From Aporhodopirellula aestuarii (GTDB lineage: Bacteria > Planctomycetota > Planctomycetia > Pirellulales > Pirellulaceae), in assembly GCF_023701485.1 (NCBI RefSeq), contig NZ_JAMQBK010000060.1:62001-126000 (forward strand): a stretch of DNA of 64,000 nt, given 5' to 3'. Positions 21,599 through 31,643 of the stretch are shown piece by piece (positions within the stretch are counted from its first letter, which is position 1; the number at the start of each line of letters is the position of its first letter). The notes below the pieces were generated by a model. The model had not been told where the DNA came from and did no database searches. It worked only from the letters and a program-made list of their open reading frames with translations. The position numbers and the translations under genes are program-made.

Positions 21599-22678
21599 AT
21601 GCGAATAGGCGTTCCCACCGAAGTCAAGTCTGATGAATACCGTGTGGCAATGTTGCCGGTTGGCGTGGAGGAATTGTCGGCACGCGGACACGAGGTGCTG
21701 ATCCAAGCAGGAGCGGGGGCCGGATCGGGTATGCCCGACGAAGTCTACCGCGCCGCAGGCGCATCCATTGTCGAAACCGCGGCGGAGGTCTTTGCAGGCG
21801 CGGACATGATTGTCAAAGTCAAAGAACCGCAGACAGACGAATATGATTTGATCCGTCCTGATCAGATCGTATTCACTTATTTTCACTTCGCTGCCAGTAA
21901 AACATTGACCGACGCGATGGTCGCATCGGGAGCTTCGTGTTACGCCTATGAGACCCTGCGGGACGATGAGGGACGTCTGCCGCTGTTGACTCCGATGAGT
22001 GAAGTGGCAGGCCGCATGAGCATCCAACAAGGAGCCAAATATCTTGAGCGGCCACAGATGGGGCGCGGCATCTTGTTGGGCGGAGTACCAGGCGTTGCAC
22101 CCGCCCACATCACCGTTCTCGGTGGCGGAATCGTGGGTGCCAACGCGGCCCGAATTGCGGCCGGTTTCCAAGCAAATGTGTCGATTCTCGACGTGAATCT
22201 CGATCGGCTACGTTATCTCGACGACATCATGCCGGCTAACGTCAACGTGCTTTTTAGCGATCGATATACGATTTTGGAAGAGATTCAGCGTGCCGATTTG
22301 GTCGTCGGCGCCGTGCTGATTCCGGGTGCCAAAGCACCGTGCCTCGTTCGCGCCGAAGATTTGAAAATCATGAAGCCCGGAAGCGTCGTTATTGACGTGG
22401 CAGTCGACCAGGGCGGATGCATCGAAACCACTCGTCCGACGACCCACAGCGACCCGACATACATCATCGATGAGGTCGTTCACTACTGCGTCGCCAACAT
22501 GCCCGGGGCAGTAGGACGCACAAGCACTTTTGCGTTGTGCAATGCAACGCTTCCCTATGTGATTCGCTTGGCAAATCAGGGCAACGCGTCTCCAACAGGG
22601 ACACTCGCCTCGGCACTGAATATTCACGGTGGCGAGATCGTACATCAAGCCGTCGCGGACGCATTCAAGGCCGCCTAG
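21599..22678 (+). CDS. ald: Alanine dehydrogenase
   Basis: 359 residues, close to the usual 361-371. It catalyses reversible NAD-dependent oxidative deamination of L-alanine to pyruvate and ammonia. N-terminal MRIGVPTEVKSDEYRVA carries the pyruvate-binding Arg15. Lys near 75 in VKVKEP and His96 in YFHFAA are the family's catalytic residues. The Rossmann loop reads VLGGGIVGANAARIA (about 169-183), followed by a DVNLDRL acidic residue that selects NAD. The gene has its own transcript, because a terminator stands just upstream. It is convergent with the BBP7 gene. Confidence 0.96.
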   Translation: MRIGVPTEVKSDEYRVAMLPVGVEELSARGHEVLIQAGAGAGSGMPDEVYRAAGASIVETAAEVFAGADMIVKVKEPQTDEYDLIRPDQIVFTYFHFAASKTLTDAMVASGASCYAYETLRDDEGRLPLLTPMSEVAGRMSIQQGAKYLERPQMGRGILLGGVPGVAPAHITVLGGGIVGANAARIAAGFQANVSILDVNLDRLRYLDDIMPANVNVLFSDRYTILEEIQRADLVVGAVLIPGAKAPCLVRAEDLKIMKPGSVVIDVAVDQGGCIETTRPTTHSDPTYIIDEVVHYCVANMPGAVGRTSTFALCNATLPYVIRLANQGNASPTGTLASALNIHGGEIVHQAVADAFKAA

Positions 22679-22704
22679 CGACCGTTCCAAACTACTGTTT
22701 CCCT

Positions 22705-22739
22705 CAATCGTCGCACCGGCTCACGCAGGACGACGATTG
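22705..22739. terminator. Inverted repeat between convergent genes, possible bidirectional terminator
   Basis: CAATCGTCG (22705-22713) and CGACGATTG (22731-22739) are perfect 9-bp complements. They lie between the stops of ald and the BBP7 gene. There is no clear T-run, so termination is only suggested by position. Confidence 0.4.
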
Positions 22740-22778
22740 CCTTCCGACCGCCGAAGCGGGCGGATCACAATCCTTTGC

Positions 22779-24074
22779 CTAGTACTTCAGCGTTGCACCC
22801 ACGTTGAAACCAACGAATAAGACGTCGTCTCCGGTTTGGATTCCACGACTTGGAGCCCGGGCCCCGACAACTCCAGGGAGTTGATCTTCTACAGTTGCGA
22901 TCTCTGCGAGATACCAAACTTCCGAACCAGCGTGGACTGAGAGCATTTCGCCGAACTGATAGCTAACGCCGTTGCTCAACTCGAACATCGCGGCGAAGTT
23001 GCCATCATCATCACGAGAACCGTACAGTCGCTCGTCTTGGTCGTTGACGATTGTGGTGGCTTCGGCAAGGTTCCAATAGCCGCCCGCACGAGCTCGCAGG
23101 TAGGTCGATCCGAATCGGCAAACCGGGGTAAACATGTCCAAACCGACTTGCAATCCGATCAGATCATTGGTGGTATTGGAGTATAGGATGCCATTTTCAG
23201 CTGGTGTCGGACCGTCAGATGCGGTGTAGGTGTACTCTTCTTCAAAGCTGATGTATCGGGCACCAAACAGTAGTTTGGCGACATCCCATGCGATCGACGT
23301 TTGGCTCGCTTCGATGCTCCAATAGGTCGACTCGAAGCGTTGGGTTTGAAGAGCCACGGCGTCGTTGGGGTCATCGGCAGGGCTGATTTCCGGATCGTAG
23401 AGGAACGTGAATCCGATATCCTGGTCAGGGATGGTACTCCCCAGCAACACGCCAGGAACCCGCTCTGAAAGAAACGTATTTCCACGCAATCCGGCTACAC
23501 TATTGGCCATTTCCCATTTCATTGGGCCCGTGAGGCTGACTTCCGTACCGCTGACGCAATCTGGAACACTACCGATGGTGATGCGGGGTCCGAGTTCGAA
23601 ATCATACTCGTCGAGATCGAAAAATCTCGAGCGGGTGAACCCTGATAGCCCTTCACGACGCATCATTAGTGCATCTACTTGACCGTAGTAGTACGGCTGG
23701 CAGGTCGGACAGCTAATTCCGCAAGCCGCCCCGCCGCAATATCCACCGCATTGACCGCTGCACTGGCTCGAACCGTATTGCCCAGTGTTACACGAATTGC
23801 CACGGTTTGACCGAGCTCCTCCCAGGCAAGCAACCTGGTCGATTTCAGAATCAAATTGTGTGATTTGCTCTGAAAACAGGCTCGACGCTTCCGAGGCTTG
23901 CACCACGGGGAACGACTGTCCACCGTGCTGAAGGCTCTTGAGTTGTTGAGCATCCGCAATCGTCCCGGTGAGCGAACACGCGAGCGTTGTCAGAGCGACA
24001 CCCAAGGAGACTCGGTAGCGGGCAAAGGTCCCGCCGGAGCGTTGAAGGGTGCGAGGAATCCAAGTAATGTTCAT
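22779..24074 (-). CDS. BBP7-like outer-membrane beta-barrel protein
   Basis: 431 residues from the ATG at 24074, which has a GAGG ribosome-binding sequence; the longer open frame upstream is not needed. A signal peptide ends near residue 36 (TIADA-QQ). Residues 70-110 are unusually rich in Cys and Gly (CGGYCGGAACGISCPTC). The remainder is a run of amphipathic strands typical of an outer-membrane barrel, ending in a strand with a terminal Tyr (NVGATLKY). The pattern resembles the planctomycete BBP7 family. The gene follows the BON-domain gene by 73 bases and is probably co-transcribed with it. Confidence 0.7.
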   Translation of the reverse strand: MNITWIPRTLQRSGGTFARYRVSLGVALTTLACSLTGTIADAQQLKSLQHGGQSFPVVQASEASSLFSEQITQFDSEIDQVACLGGARSNRGNSCNTGQYGSSQCSGQCGGYCGGAACGISCPTCQPYYYGQVDALMMRREGLSGFTRSRFFDLDEYDFELGPRITIGSVPDCVSGTEVSLTGPMKWEMANSVAGLRGNTFLSERVPGVLLGSTIPDQDIGFTFLYDPEISPADDPNDAVALQTQRFESTYWSIEASQTSIAWDVAKLLFGARYISFEEEYTYTASDGPTPAENGILYSNTTNDLIGLQVGLDMFTPVCRFGSTYLRARAGGYWNLAEATTIVNDQDERLYGSRDDDGNFAAMFELSNGVSYQFGEMLSVHAGSEVWYLAEIATVEDQLPGVVGARAPSRGIQTGDDVLFVGFNVGATLKY

Positions 24075-24147
24075 GATCGAACCTCGAGACATTGATTGAC
24101 GGTCACCAGACCGACACGTTGCGAATGACAGAATTATTTTGTTGCTA

Positions 24148-25599
24148 CTAACGGATAACCAACTGGTCATCCACCGGAACCAAGTGGTGACTTCGAATCA
24201 AACGAATGATTTCAATCGCCTGTTCTCGGGTGCGACAGATGCCCCGAACGATCACCTTGTCCTTCACCTCCGCCATGCTGACGCGTGCCGTCGGGTGAGT
24301 TTCACGAATTTCTCGCATCAAAGCCGACTCCGGAGCCTTGGCGACTGGAGTGACGGTTTGCTGTGGCATCACCGATTCTTCCGCCTCAGCAGGTTTTGGC
24401 ATGGTGAAACCTGCCAACCTAGCCGGAACAATCGGGGCGGCGGAAACCGTCCCGGTCTTCCCATTGCGGGCGATCGGGATCATCGGTGGCGCTGCCACCT
24501 CCACGTGTCGTCGATGACGATTCGGGTATTTTTGCGCCGACGCTGATGACGGCGAGGACGCTACCCATTGCCGACTCGGCTCGGGTAGTAGCGGCAACGG
24601 CTCGAGCTCGGCGGCGAACGGATTGGACCGCGTGCCGTCTTCAGGGGCCTTTGCTTTCGTTGCCTGAGCAACGACGCGTGAATTGTCTTTTGGCGGAGGT
24701 GGGATGAAAAACCCACCAGAATCCGCTGGCGTCTTCACCGATTCAGCAGCGAACTGGTCGGCATTTGCCTCGGATTCGGATGCTTCGGTGTCCGTACTCT
24801 CAGCGAGGTCGCTGAACGAGAAAAACACCGGTTCGTCGGTGGTGGCCGCTTCGGATGAACTCGGAGCGGCAGCAAGACCGGGCATCCTCGCTTCGGGCTT
24901 GGTCGCTTCGAGAACGACCGCTTCAGGCTCGGATGCTTCGGGAACAGCCGCCGGAACCGGCGTTTGCACAACGTGCGGGATCCCCCATTGAGGTCCGGCA
25001 GAACTAGCGACCGCATCATCCGGCATCTCGACCGGGATTTTATCCGCGGCAGGAGCACCATCGTTGCGGCGAATCGATAGGATTCTGGGATGATTGCTCG
25101 AATTTTCCGGGCTCTCATCCAATGCAAGCACCGGTTGATCGATCAGCTCAGGTGAACCACCCGCCATCGGATTGACGCGAATTTTCGACGGATGAGGTTT
25201 GGTGATCTCGATCGTCGGAGAGACTGAGCGTGGGTTGCCGATTGGCACCAGCCCGACCGCGGTTCCGATGCTTTTGAGTCGCAACTCTGAATATTGCAAA
25301 TCGGAAGTCTGAGCCACATGCGTGGCCGATAGGCCTGTGGCGAACAAACCGCCTGATGGAGACGTTGGGGCAACATACGGGTTGCTCCGAACCACACCAG
25401 CGGATACCTGTTTCGAAGACACCGCAGGACGAGCGTCCGCAGCCAAAGCACTTGCTCCGACGAGGCCGCACGAGGCAATACCTACCGTCACACCGGCTCC
25501 CAGCTTGAGCAAGTTTGAATCGATCAAACTTGCCAGCCAAATTCGCTTCTTCGAAACCCGACGACACTGACGGTTTTCTCGAGGCTTGTCTCTGTCCAT
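24148..25599 (-). CDS. Large Pro/Ala/Ser-rich protein with C-terminal BON-like domain
   Basis: 483 residues from the ATG at 25599 with AAGGAT upstream. A hydrophobic segment at about 34-55 (GVTVGIASCGLVGASALAA) is a signal peptide or anchor. The middle 350 residues are low-complexity and rich in Pro, Ala, Ser and Glu, with no recognisable fold. The last 60 residues (PTARVSMAEVKDKVIVRG, then an Arg/Ile helix and a DDQLVIR strand) look like a BON or secretin-N-type domain, which binds lipid or anchors periplasmic complexes. It is upstream of the BBP7 barrel in the same direction, which hints at an envelope role. Confidence 0.65.
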   Translation of the reverse strand: MDRDKPRENRQCRRVSKKRIWLASLIDSNLLKLGAGVTVGIASCGLVGASALAADARPAVSSKQVSAGVVRSNPYVAPTSPSGGLFATGLSATHVAQTSDLQYSELRLKSIGTAVGLVPIGNPRSVSPTIEITKPHPSKIRVNPMAGGSPELIDQPVLALDESPENSSNHPRILSIRRNDGAPAADKIPVEMPDDAVASSAGPQWGIPHVVQTPVPAAVPEASEPEAVVLEATKPEARMPGLAAAPSSSEAATTDEPVFFSFSDLAESTDTEASESEANADQFAAESVKTPADSGGFFIPPPPKDNSRVVAQATKAKAPEDGTRSNPFAAELEPLPLLPEPSRQWVASSPSSASAQKYPNRHRRHVEVAAPPMIPIARNGKTGTVSAAPIVPARLAGFTMPKPAEAEESVMPQQTVTPVAKAPESALMREIRETHPTARVSMAEVKDKVIVRGICRTREQAIEIIRLIRSHHLVPVDDQLVIR

Positions 25600-25761
25600 G
25601 GCGGAATCCTTACGCTCACGATCTGTGGGATCATGTACCCCCCCGGCACATTTTCCGCTCCGACATTCAGAGGTATTCACCAACGGATTGTCGAACAACA
25701 TCTGTATCGTCGACCGATCGCGTCGACATTAACGATTCTCCGAGATGCAACAGTGGTTCGG

Positions 25762-26772
25762 CTAGAAACAGTTATTCCGAAGGTCCGTTTCGCCCGGATT
25801 ATTCCTTTGGCGGACCGTTTCAAATGCCACCAAAGCCGCCGACACCGACACATTCAGGCTATCCACCCGCCCCGCCATGGGCAGGCGAATCCCCGCGATG
25901 GGAGCATCCACCGACGCGTTTTCATGGGTTTCGTCGGTCTTTTTCCAGGTTTGCCACCGAGGCCCCAGGCCATCGGACTCACTGCCTAAGACGACCGCAA
26001 TTCGTCCCCGAGAGCCATTCGCCCTCAAATCCACCGTATACAGCGGTGTCGAACCCTCGACACGCATCGCAAACACGCCATCCACCTGCCCAGCGAGAAA
26101 ATCTGCGATCTCCTCCGCGGTCCCTGACGCCGACGGCACTGTGAAGACGGCTCCCAGTGAACCGCGAATCGCATTGGAATTGAAACGATCGCTCGGACAA
26201 TCGCTCAACAGCACGGCGGAAACTCCGGCCCCGTCAGCGGTCCGAAAAACCGCACCGACGTTGCCAGGCTTCTCGACTTGGTCGAGCACCAAGATCAATC
26301 CGGGAGCCAGGGGCGGCAGATTCGCGATCGAATCTCCCGGGTTTTCAAACTCCGCCAAACAGCGATCCTCGGCCTCCCCGTAACAAACCTTCGCGAATAA
26401 CTCGCGGGTAACACCTCGATATACCCCCAAGTCCACCGCGTGTGCCCGGACAATCTGCAACTCGGAACCGCCACCGACCGGAAGAGAGCCCGAATCGATC
26501 TGCTCATAAAACCCCAGCAGACGCAGCCCCGATTCGATCGCCCGTAGCGTTTCCCGAGCCCCATCGACCAAAACGACCCCGGCCGCCCGACGACGACGAT
26601 TGTTGCGTAGGCCTATCAATCGGCGAATGGTCGCGTTTTGGCTGCTACGGAGAATTTCCAATGTTGTCGGCCTTTCCAGTGCTCGTTTCAAATGTGTCGA
26701 TGGGCTGATCGGGTGAGGTTTGCTATTCTTGGCGCGTCTTATCGTTTGCGATACCCACGACCGGTTCAACAC
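25762..26772 (-). CDS. TrmH/SpoU-family RNA 2'-O-methyltransferase
   Basis: 336 residues counted from a GTG at 26772; the true start is uncertain, and a TTG near 26658 directly before the conserved domain is possible. The N-terminal substrate-binding domain (about 40-130) has the FVLVDGxRE-type block as VVLVDGARETLRAIESG. The SPOUT knot domain carries VLDQVEKPGNVGAVFRTADGAG, a VLGSESDGL block, and the C-terminal IRLPMAGRVDSLNVSVSAA motif. These enzymes use SAM to methylate a ribose in tRNA or rRNA; the exact target is not predictable. It is divergent from the GNAT gene. Confidence 0.92.
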   Translation of the reverse strand: MLNRSWVSQTIRRAKNSKPHPISPSTHLKRALERPTTLEILRSSQNATIRRLIGLRNNRRRRAAGVVLVDGARETLRAIESGLRLLGFYEQIDSGSLPVGGGSELQIVRAHAVDLGVYRGVTRELFAKVCYGEAEDRCLAEFENPGDSIANLPPLAPGLILVLDQVEKPGNVGAVFRTADGAGVSAVLLSDCPSDRFNSNAIRGSLGAVFTVPSASGTAEEIADFLAGQVDGVFAMRVEGSTPLYTVDLRANGSRGRIAVVLGSESDGLGPRWQTWKKTDETHENASVDAPIAGIRLPMAGRVDSLNVSVSAALVAFETVRQRNNPGETDLRNNCF

Positions 26773-26832
26773 CAGGTCGCTCGTATCGTAGTCGCCTCAT
26801 TTCATCCCCGCCTCAGCGAAGTCAATCCAACC

Positions 26833-28011
26833 ATGTCGGAGGTCACCTGTCACGCCGTCGAGAGTCGCCGCGACCAGAAAGCGTTCCTGGAACTCGAACG
26901 ACGCCTGTATCGAGACGATCCGAACTGGGTCCCGCCGTTGTGGGATGAGCGAAAAAAACTCGTCGGATTCAAACCTCACCCGTTCTATCTCGATGCCGAA
27001 GGTCAAACCTTTCTCGCCCGCCGCGGTGACGTCGTGGTTGGCCGCGTGCTCGCCGTTGTGAACCACGCTCACAACCGAGCTCACAAAGACAAGATCGGAT
27101 TTTTCGGTTTCTTCGAGTGTGAAGACGATCAGGAAGCCGCCACGTCGCTGCTCAACACCGCCTGCGACTGGCTTCGCGAACGAGGCATGACGGCCGCACG
27201 CGGCCCGGTCCACCCCAGCCTGAACTATGAGGTCGGATTGCTGGTCGATGGATTCGATTCGCCGCCGACGTTCCTGATCACCTACAACAAGCCGTACTAT
27301 GAAAAGCTGATCAAGGCGGTCGGTTTCGAAAAGTCGCAAGACATTTTCAGTTACGAAGCCTCAATCGACATCCTCAGCGAACTCGACCCCAAGATGATGT
27401 TCATCATGGAAGAGTCGATGAAACGATTCAACGCGACGACACGGCCAATCCGCCGTTCGCACTTTCGCGAAGACGTGCGAATCTTTCTGAACATTTACAA
27501 CCAATCGCTCAAACAAACGTGGGGATACGTCCCCATGAGCGAAGCCGAAGTCGAAGAGCAGAGTGACGGGCTGAAGCATTTGCTCATTCCTGAATTGACG
27601 AGTATCGCTGAAATCGATGGCAAACCTGTCGGAGCGGGTTTCGGGCTGCTCGACTACAATCCGATCATCCGACGTATCGGCGGGAAACTGCTCCCGTTCG
27701 GTTGGTTGCATCTGCTTTTGGGACGCAAGAAGCTCAAACGGCTGCGGCTCGTCAGCGCGAACGTCCTACCCGAGTATCAAAAATGGGGCCTCGGCCTCGT
27801 CACGCTTTACCCGATCGTCCCCGCGTCGATTAATTTCGGTATCACGGTTGGCGAATTTTCCTGGGTACTCGAAAGCAATCAGCTCTCACGCGGAACGATT
27901 CAACGTGGTGGAGCGACCTGCACGAAGACGCATCGGATCTACGACCGCCCGCTGACTGATCCCGATGCGGAAGGTCAAAGCCGTGATACTCCACCGGATG
28001 CCGCTTCGTGA
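26833..28011 (+). CDS. GNAT-fold N-acetyltransferase-like protein
   Basis: 392 residues from the ATG at 26833 ([14 protein letters not shown]); the frame is open further upstream but overlaps the divergent methyltransferase gene. The N-terminal half has [16 protein letters not shown] and a [19 protein letters not shown] block. The C-terminal half contains a [15 protein letters not shown] segment that fits the acetyl-CoA loop of GNAT proteins and a final [14 protein letters not shown] block. It resembles the YghO-like family of unknown substrate. Its stop overlaps the start of the helicase gene by four bases, so the two are translationally coupled. Confidence 0.8.
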   Translation: MSEVTCHAVESRRDQKAFLELERRLYRDDPNWVPPLWDERKKLVGFKPHPFYLDAEGQTFLARRGDVVVGRVLAVVNHAHNRAHKDKIGFFGFFECEDDQEAATSLLNTACDWLRERGMTAARGPVHPSLNYEVGLLVDGFDSPPTFLITYNKPYYEKLIKAVGFEKSQDIFSYEASIDILSELDPKMMFIMEESMKRFNATTRPIRRSHFREDVRIFLNIYNQSLKQTWGYVPMSEAEVEEQSDGLKHLLIPELTSIAEIDGKPVGAGFGLLDYNPIIRRIGGKLLPFGWLHLLLGRKKLKRLRLVSANVLPEYQKWGLGLVTLYPIVPASINFGITVGEFSWVLESNQLSRGTIQRGGATCTKTHRIYDRPLTDPDAEGQSRDTPPDAAS

Positions 28012-30128
28012 GCCCGAGTCCCAACGGGCCGCCGAGCGGGACGGGGCTCGACGTTGATTCCATTCTCGGCCCCGCCGGCAGCATCAGCCGTCGACTCCCC
28101 AATTACGAACCACGCGAACAACAACTCGCGATGGCTCGTGAGGTCGCCGCTGCAATCGCGGCAAAAGAGCACTTGGTCGTCGAAGCGGGAACGGGGACAG
28201 GCAAAAGTTTTGCCTACCTCGTCCCGGCAATCTTGCACGCCACCGCAGACCAAGCCGAGGGCGCACCGAGCAGACCGGCGTCCGATGATGAGCAACTCGA
28301 CGATGTCGTTTCCAAAGCGAAGCAAGCTGCCGGCGGAGAGACAAAACGTCGTCGCGTATTGATCTCCACCCACACGATCAGCTTGCAAGAACAGCTCATC
28401 GGAAAAGACGTGCCGCTGCTCAACAGCGTCATGCCGCGAGAGTTTTCCGCCGTCCTCGCCAAAGGACGCGGAAACTATTTGTCGATCCGTCGGATGGAAC
28501 GAGCCATCGCCAAATCAACTTCGTTGATGGCTAACGATTTCCAAATGCAACAACTCCGCGGCGTTCAAAAATGGTCCAAGCAAACCGGCGACGGATCACT
28601 GGCGACCTTGCCGATTAAACCTGATGCCGCCGTTTGGGACGAAGTCCGTAGCGATACTGGGAATTGCTTGCGAAGCAAATGCCCTCATTTCAAAGAATGT
28701 TTCTACTTTCGCGCCCGACGCCGTGCCCAAAACGCGCAAGTTTTGATCGTCAATCACGCGATGCTGTTCACTGACATGGCGATGCGGCGACAGGGCTTCT
28801 CGCTGTTGCCAGACTACGACGTCGTCATCCTCGATGAATGTCATACGATTGAAAGCGTCGCGGGAGACCACCTCGGGATCCGGCTGACCAGCGGGCAATT
28901 CGATTACACGTTCGATCGATTGTATAACGATCGACAACAAAAAGGTTTGCTCGTCGCGCATGATTTGCAAGGTTTGCAAGGGGAAGTCGACCGATGTCGT
29001 TTCGCCGCCAGCAATCTGTTTGCGGACATTCTCGATTGGTTTGAGCAAACCAAATCCCGCAACGGACGCGTGCATCACCCCGACCTCGTCAGTAATCCGC
29101 TCAGCGAACCGATGGAGCAACTCGCTCGTAAACTGCGGGCACATGCCGACGCTCAAGAAAACGATTCCGACCGACAGGATTTTCAGTCCGCTCACGATCG
29201 TCTGCTCGCACTGGCGGGTGGCCTTCGTGAATGGCTCGCTCAAAAAAGTGAACACGAATGTGTTTACTGGGTCGAAACCACCGGTAACCGTCGGGGCATG
29301 GACCGCGTGTCACTATCCGCCTCGCCGGTCGATATCGGTCAGACGCTGCGAACCGAACTGTTTCAAAACGAGGACATTGATTCGGTCATCATGACGAGTG
29401 CGACGCTCGCCAGCGGTGACGAACAAAAGTTTTCGTTCTTCCGAAGCCGGGTGGGTCTGACCGGCGGTCGCAACCTACAAGTCGGCAGCCCATTCGATTA
29501 TCAAAAGCAAGCCAAGCTCGTGATTGTCAACGGATTACCCGATCCGTCTTCACAGCGAGAAGAATTCGAACGCTCGATCCCGCAACAGATCAAACGGTTT
29601 GCCGGCTACTGCGACGGGCACACGTTCGTACTCTTTACCAGTTACGCGTTGCTGAGACGGTGCGCCGAAGCGATCACGCCCTGGTTGATCGAACGCGACC
29701 TGGAACTGTACAGCCAAGCCGGCGAGCGAAACCGAACTCAACTGCTCGATGCGTTTCGCGAAAACCCTCGCGGTGTCCTGCTCGGTACCGACAGTTTTTG
29801 GCAGGGCGTTGACGTTCCTGGTGACGCCCTGACGAACGTCATCATCACCAAATTGCCGTTCTCCGTTCCGGATCACCCGTTGCTCGAAGCTCGGCTCGAA
29901 GCCATCAAGGCGTCCGGCGGTAATCCGTTTTCAGACTACCAGCTTCCCGAAGCGGTGATCAAGTTTCGTCAGGGTTTTGGACGACTCATTCGCACGCGAA
30001 GCGACGAGGGAATGGTTGTTGTGCTCGATGGACGCATCAAAACCAAACCCTACGGCCGACGGTTCCTGAGTTCGCTGCCGGACATGCCTGTTCTCAACGT
30101 CCAACCGACGAAGAAGAAGTCCAAGTAG
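28008..30128 (+). CDS. DinG/XPD-like superfamily 2 DNA helicase
   Basis: 706 residues from a GTG whose GTGA overlaps the preceding stop. Walker A is EAGTGTGKS (about 61-69). The DEAH-type box is LDECHTIES (about 274-282). Helicase C2 motifs [11 protein letters not shown] (about 596) and QGFGRLIRT (about 668) are present. DinG-type proteins are 5'-3' helicases acting on R-loops, D-loops and replication problems. Three of the four Fe-S-cluster Cys are seen with DinG spacing ([14 protein letters not shown]-x4-C-x5-C, about 218-229). The expected first one, in the GRGNYL-x block near 158, is Ser. The cluster may be lost or altered. Confidence 0.92.
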   Translation: MSPSPNGPPSGTGLDVDSILGPAGSISRRLPNYEPREQQLAMAREVAAAIAAKEHLVVEAGTGTGKSFAYLVPAILHATADQAEGAPSRPASDDEQLDDVVSKAKQAAGGETKRRRVLISTHTISLQEQLIGKDVPLLNSVMPREFSAVLAKGRGNYLSIRRMERAIAKSTSLMANDFQMQQLRGVQKWSKQTGDGSLATLPIKPDAAVWDEVRSDTGNCLRSKCPHFKECFYFRARRRAQNAQVLIVNHAMLFTDMAMRRQGFSLLPDYDVVILDECHTIESVAGDHLGIRLTSGQFDYTFDRLYNDRQQKGLLVAHDLQGLQGEVDRCRFAASNLFADILDWFEQTKSRNGRVHHPDLVSNPLSEPMEQLARKLRAHADAQENDSDRQDFQSAHDRLLALAGGLREWLAQKSEHECVYWVETTGNRRGMDRVSLSASPVDIGQTLRTELFQNEDIDSVIMTSATLASGDEQKFSFFRSRVGLTGGRNLQVGSPFDYQKQAKLVIVNGLPDPSSQREEFERSIPQQIKRFAGYCDGHTFVLFTSYALLRRCAEAITPWLIERDLELYSQAGERNRTQLLDAFRENPRGVLLGTDSFWQGVDVPGDALTNVIITKLPFSVPDHPLLEARLEAIKASGGNPFSDYQLPEAVIKFRQGFGRLIRTRSDEGMVVVLDGRIKTKPYGRRFLSSLPDMPVLNVQPTKKKSK

Positions 30129-30244
30129 CAGAACGCAGCGGAACAAGTCATCTCCTCAATCGCACCCATTCGGCGTGCTCGGGCCGGTTATACTTCGATT
30201 CGGTTATGACTCGATAAAGCCGTTCAGCCTCTAAAATCCCCGCC

Positions 30245-31555
30245 ATGCCTACTCCTCCGATCATCGTCCGTTGCGGCAAATGTCAGCAGCGAATGCAAGT
30301 CGTTCCGCTGGCGACGGATTCCAAGGTCACCTGCGTCGGATGCGGCGCCGTGCTGCGAATCGCCGGCACGAACCGATCTGCCACCCATTCGCCACTGCAA
30401 TCGGATCCAGCTCCGCAGCAATCGCCGCGACCGCAGACACCACCGAGGCAACCTCCTCAACCGACGTTCCATAACCCGCAACCCGCTGCGTTTACCACCC
30501 ATCCGCAGGTTCGCTCACCCGTGCCTGCCAGTCGCGGTGCGGCTCCCAAAAACGGAATCCCCAAATGGATTTTCTTCCTTATCGGCGGCGTGGTACTGAT
30601 CCCGATCGTGTGTTGCGGCGTGCTCGCGCTCGCATTTTCATGGCGAGTTAACAGTGGCAAACCGGTTCCGATCGCCGTCTCGTTGAAAGCCGCGCTCCCG
30701 CCCCATCAGTTCCCGCCGTTGGGAGCTCCAGAAGAGACATATCCATCGGGAGTGAAGCGGTATTTCATCCGATTTGCCTCCAACCCTGATCTTCCCGGCC
30801 ACACGATGCAGATGTGCGTCTTCGTACCTCCGGGTGAGCACGCCACTCATTCGCTGCCCTGCGTGCTTATCGCGCCCGCGGGCACACCCATGCTGCACGG
30901 CGTGACGTTAGAAGAAAACGACAGCTACGACGATGAAACATTGCCTTATGCCGAAGCCGGATTTGTTGTCGTGCAATACTCACTCGATGGTGGGTTGCCC
31001 GCCGGTTCCGAAAACGCAGACGAAGACGACATGACGGCATTGATCGGCAAAGCGTATCCGGCATTCAAGGCATCCGGAGCGGGGGTCGTCAACGGACGAA
31101 ACGCGATCGAATTCGCTCTCGCCTCGCTGAAGATGGTTGATCCACAGAAAATCAGTTGTGCGGGGCACAGTTCCGCGGGAAGTTTGTCGTTGCTGCTCGC
31201 CGCACATGATCACCGCATCCATCGCTGTGTCGCTTACGCCGCGGCCTACGATTTGGAATCACGTATGGGCGAGATGACATCGAACATCGTCGTGCGAACG
31301 ATCTTTCCCGGCATTAACGAGTTCATTATCGAGACATCCCCGATGAATCATGTCGATAAACTCGATTGTCCCGTCATGATTTTTCACGCCCGCGATGACA
31401 GCAATGTGCCGTTCTCCGATGCCGAAGCGTTCGTCAGTCGATTGAAATCCGCAGGCAAAGACGTGACTTTTGAAACCACGCCAACGGGCGACCATTACGA
31501 ATCGATGATCAACCCCGGCATTCCAACCGCGATCGAATGGCTCAAGACGCGTTAG
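30245..31555 (+). CDS. Zinc-ribbon / single-TM / alpha-beta hydrolase fusion
   Basis: 436 residues. Cys10, 13, 30 and 33 form a CxxC-x16-CxxC zinc ribbon. A Pro/Gln-rich linker (about 45-95) and one transmembrane helix (about 105-130) follow. The rest is an alpha/beta hydrolase with CAGHSSAGS (nucleophile Ser309), HARDDSNVP for the acid, and TGDHYESM with the His. The ribbon would be cytoplasmic and the hydrolase outside. It resembles dienelactone hydrolase or prolyl oligopeptidase-type enzymes. The substrate is unknown. The nucleophile loop has Ala where the second Gly is usual. Confidence 0.83.
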   Translation: MPTPPIIVRCGKCQQRMQVVPLATDSKVTCVGCGAVLRIAGTNRSATHSPLQSDPAPQQSPRPQTPPRQPPQPTFHNPQPAAFTTHPQVRSPVPASRGAAPKNGIPKWIFFLIGGVVLIPIVCCGVLALAFSWRVNSGKPVPIAVSLKAALPPHQFPPLGAPEETYPSGVKRYFIRFASNPDLPGHTMQMCVFVPPGEHATHSLPCVLIAPAGTPMLHGVTLEENDSYDDETLPYAEAGFVVVQYSLDGGLPAGSENADEDDMTALIGKAYPAFKASGAGVVNGRNAIEFALASLKMVDPQKISCAGHSSAGSLSLLLAAHDHRIHRCVAYAAAYDLESRMGEMTSNIVVRTIFPGINEFIIETSPMNHVDKLDCPVMIFHARDDSNVPFSDAEAFVSRLKSAGKDVTFETTPTGDHYESMINPGIPTAIEWLKTR

Positions 31556-31643
31556 CGCTCTCTCAAGCGATACGTTTCCGCGGCGGCGCAGTTGCGCGTC
31601 TGGGATAGCACGCTCTGTTTACCAAACGTAGTCCACTCGCCAC

